Origin: Deltaproteobacteria bacterium
Lineage (GTDB): Bacteria; Desulfobacterota; DSM-4660; Desulfatiglandales; HGW-15
Length of the DNA stretch: 31,535 nt
Assembly: GCA_016926135.1 (NCBI GenBank)
Contig: JAFGPH010000630.1
Coordinates: 1 to 31,535 of the forward strand
Reading direction: 5' to 3'
Positions 30,713 to 31,535 of the stretch are shown one piece after another. The stretch's first letter is position 1. Every line of letters begins with the position of its first letter. The position numbers were made by a program, and so were the translations under genes. The notes under the pieces were generated by a model. The model was not told where the DNA came from. It worked only from the letters and a program-made list of their open reading frames with translations, and did no database searches.

Positions 30713-31535
30713 GCTCTTCTCCAGTTGTCGAATGAAAACGATTTGCATCTCTGCTTTTCAAGAGAAATTTATTTCGCAGCACGCCGGCCAGGGCATCGGC
30801 CAATGCCTCTTTGCTCCAGCCTTCCCGAAGCCCTTGCCGGAGCATGGGCCAGGCCAGCCTGACCTCATCGTGCGGCCCGGGAAGACAGACGATCCGCGTG
30901 GGTTCAAGATATCCCACCCCGATCCTCACGCCGTCCCGGTGGTGGCGGCCTTCCCCCTTCCTGAACTTCAGGATGTAGGGCATACTCGCCTCGGGGTCGA
31001 CACTTTCCAGGGCCTCCAGGGTCTTGTCCTTTCCTTCGGCCCCGATCCCGCCGGTGGTGATCAGAAGCCCGAATCCATCCTCCGCAGCCCCCTTGAAGGC
31101 CCTTGCGATTCTGCCGCTGTCGTCGTCCAGAACGGGCCCGATGACTGCTTCCATGCCCCGCCCACGCAAGGCTTCCTCCAGAAAAGGCGAATTGGCATCC
31201 CGGATCTGTCCGTTCAGCACCTCCGTGCCTGTAGGGTAGATCACGGCCCGCTTCTGAATATGGGCTGCAATGTTTCCGGCCAGGGCCCGTGTCCTCTGGA
31301 GAACCTCTTCCCCTATCTCTTGACCCAGCCCGATCAGGCCCAGGACACCGTCGGAATGGACGTCTGTATCATCGGTCAACCGGAGTCCAGGAACCTTTCG
31401 GAGGGCATCGAGGAGCACCCGCTTCCGGCCGATGATCCGCTCCGCCGGCAGGGTGGGGACCAGGATATCCAGCGTCAGCGTGTCTCCCGTGGCATCCGTG
31501 ACCATGATCTCATCTGAGCTCAAACCGAGTGCCCC
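30699..31535 (-). CDS. Molybdopterin-binding (MoaB/MogA/CinA-like) domain protein, partial at window edge
   Basis: The frame is open to the window end, so the N-terminus may lie beyond 31535; 278 residues are visible. TTG at 31523 or ATG at 31505 could also start it, but neither has a clear ribosome site. The middle carries the molybdopterin-binding fold: IYPTGTEVLNGQIRDANSPF and LLITTGGIGAEGKDKT are the two MPT-binding loops (TGxE and TTGG). A late CLPGPHDEVRLAWPMLR segment is typical of MoeA/CinA-like proteins in anaerobes. Such stand-alone proteins may handle or sense the cofactor. Position upstream of a hydratase and near Mo/W enzyme genes is suggestive, but the exact role is unknown. Confidence 0.8.
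   Translation of the reverse strand, partial: GALGLSSDEIMVTDATGDTLTLDILVPTLPAERIIGRKRVLLDALRKVPGLRLTDDTDVHSDGVLGLIGLGQEIGEEVLQRTRALAGNIAAHIQKRAVIYPTGTEVLNGQIRDANSPFLEEALRGRGMEAVIGPVLDDDSGRIARAFKGAAEDGFGLLITTGGIGAEGKDKTLEALESVDPEASMPYILKFRKGEGRHHRDGVRIGVGYLEPTRIVCLPGPHDEVRLAWPMLRQGLREGWSKEALADALAGVLRNKFLLKSRDANRFHSTTGEEHEND

Noticed and set aside
1..31535. CRISPR array, tRNA/rRNA genes, transposases, prophage genes, toxin-antitoxin or defence systems
   Set aside because: I looked for regularly spaced repeats, cloverleaf-like sequences and hallmark proteins and saw none.

Overview
The window looks like chromosomal DNA of a strictly anaerobic bacterium, most plausibly a Desulfobacterota (former Deltaproteobacteria) sulfate reducer or syntroph. 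This is inferred from the gene set: two ferredoxin-linked 2-oxoacid oxidoreductases, two cytoplasmic Mo/W-bis-MGD oxidoreductases, an oxygen-sensitive AbfD-type [4Fe-4S] flavoprotein, three kinds of TRAP transporter parts, and a short palindromic repeat of a type common in that group. No rRNA, tRNA, CRISPR array, transposase or phage gene was seen.

Layout. (1) 1-849 is non-coding and repeat-bearing, followed by a SulP anion permease on the minus strand (850-2634). (2) 2635-2877 is a divergent promoter region. From it a plus-strand operon reads iorA-iorB, a fused DctMQ TRAP permease, a UbiD-type decarboxylase, a 60-residue two-CxxC zinc-ribbon protein and a TAXI-type TRAP binding protein. It ends at a strong hairpin terminator (10191-10244). 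(3) On the minus strand lie an ATC-hydrolase-like protein and a nitroreductase (10246-11648). Divergent from them, behind a good promoter, is an M24 'pita-bread' protein with a degraded metal site (11902-12993). (4) The minus-strand block 13031-24073 reads, in transcription order: porG-porD-porA-porB, dctP, an SMP-30/gluconolactonase-like protein, a Mo/W oxidoreductase, dctQ-dctM, and a LarA-like protein lacking most LarA catalytic residues. An IclR regulator (24151-24927) lies upstream. Near-identical 17-bp dyads sit in front of both porG and iclR. (5) The minus-strand block 25078-31535 reads, in transcription order: a molybdopterin-binding-domain protein running off the window edge, a 2-keto-4-pentenoate hydratase-family protein, a FadR-type GntR regulator, a second Mo/W oxidoreductase with its small 2x[4Fe-4S] partner, and an AbfD / 4-hydroxyphenylacetate-3-hydroxylase-family protein.

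How the parts may work together (inference). The window reads as a catabolic island for uptake and ferredoxin-linked breakdown of organic acids, probably aromatic, arylpyruvate-like or hydroxy acids. TRAP systems bring carboxylates in. UbiD would decarboxylate or carboxylate an unsaturated or aromatic acid. IOR and POR would turn 2-oxoacids into acyl-CoA plus reduced ferredoxin. The Mo/W enzymes, hydratase, nitroreductase and AbfD-like protein would do further redox and (de)hydration steps. No substrate can be named from sequence alone.

Base composition is mosaic. About 16.3-26.6 kb is clearly more AT-rich than both flanks, which suggests that the IclR/POR/SMP-30/DctP/Mo-enzyme section has a different history from its surroundings. 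The points most worth checking are the M24 and LarA homologues with lost catalytic residues, the twin IclR-type operators, the small zinc-ribbon partner of UbiD, and the AbfD-like protein with a shortened cluster-binding loop.
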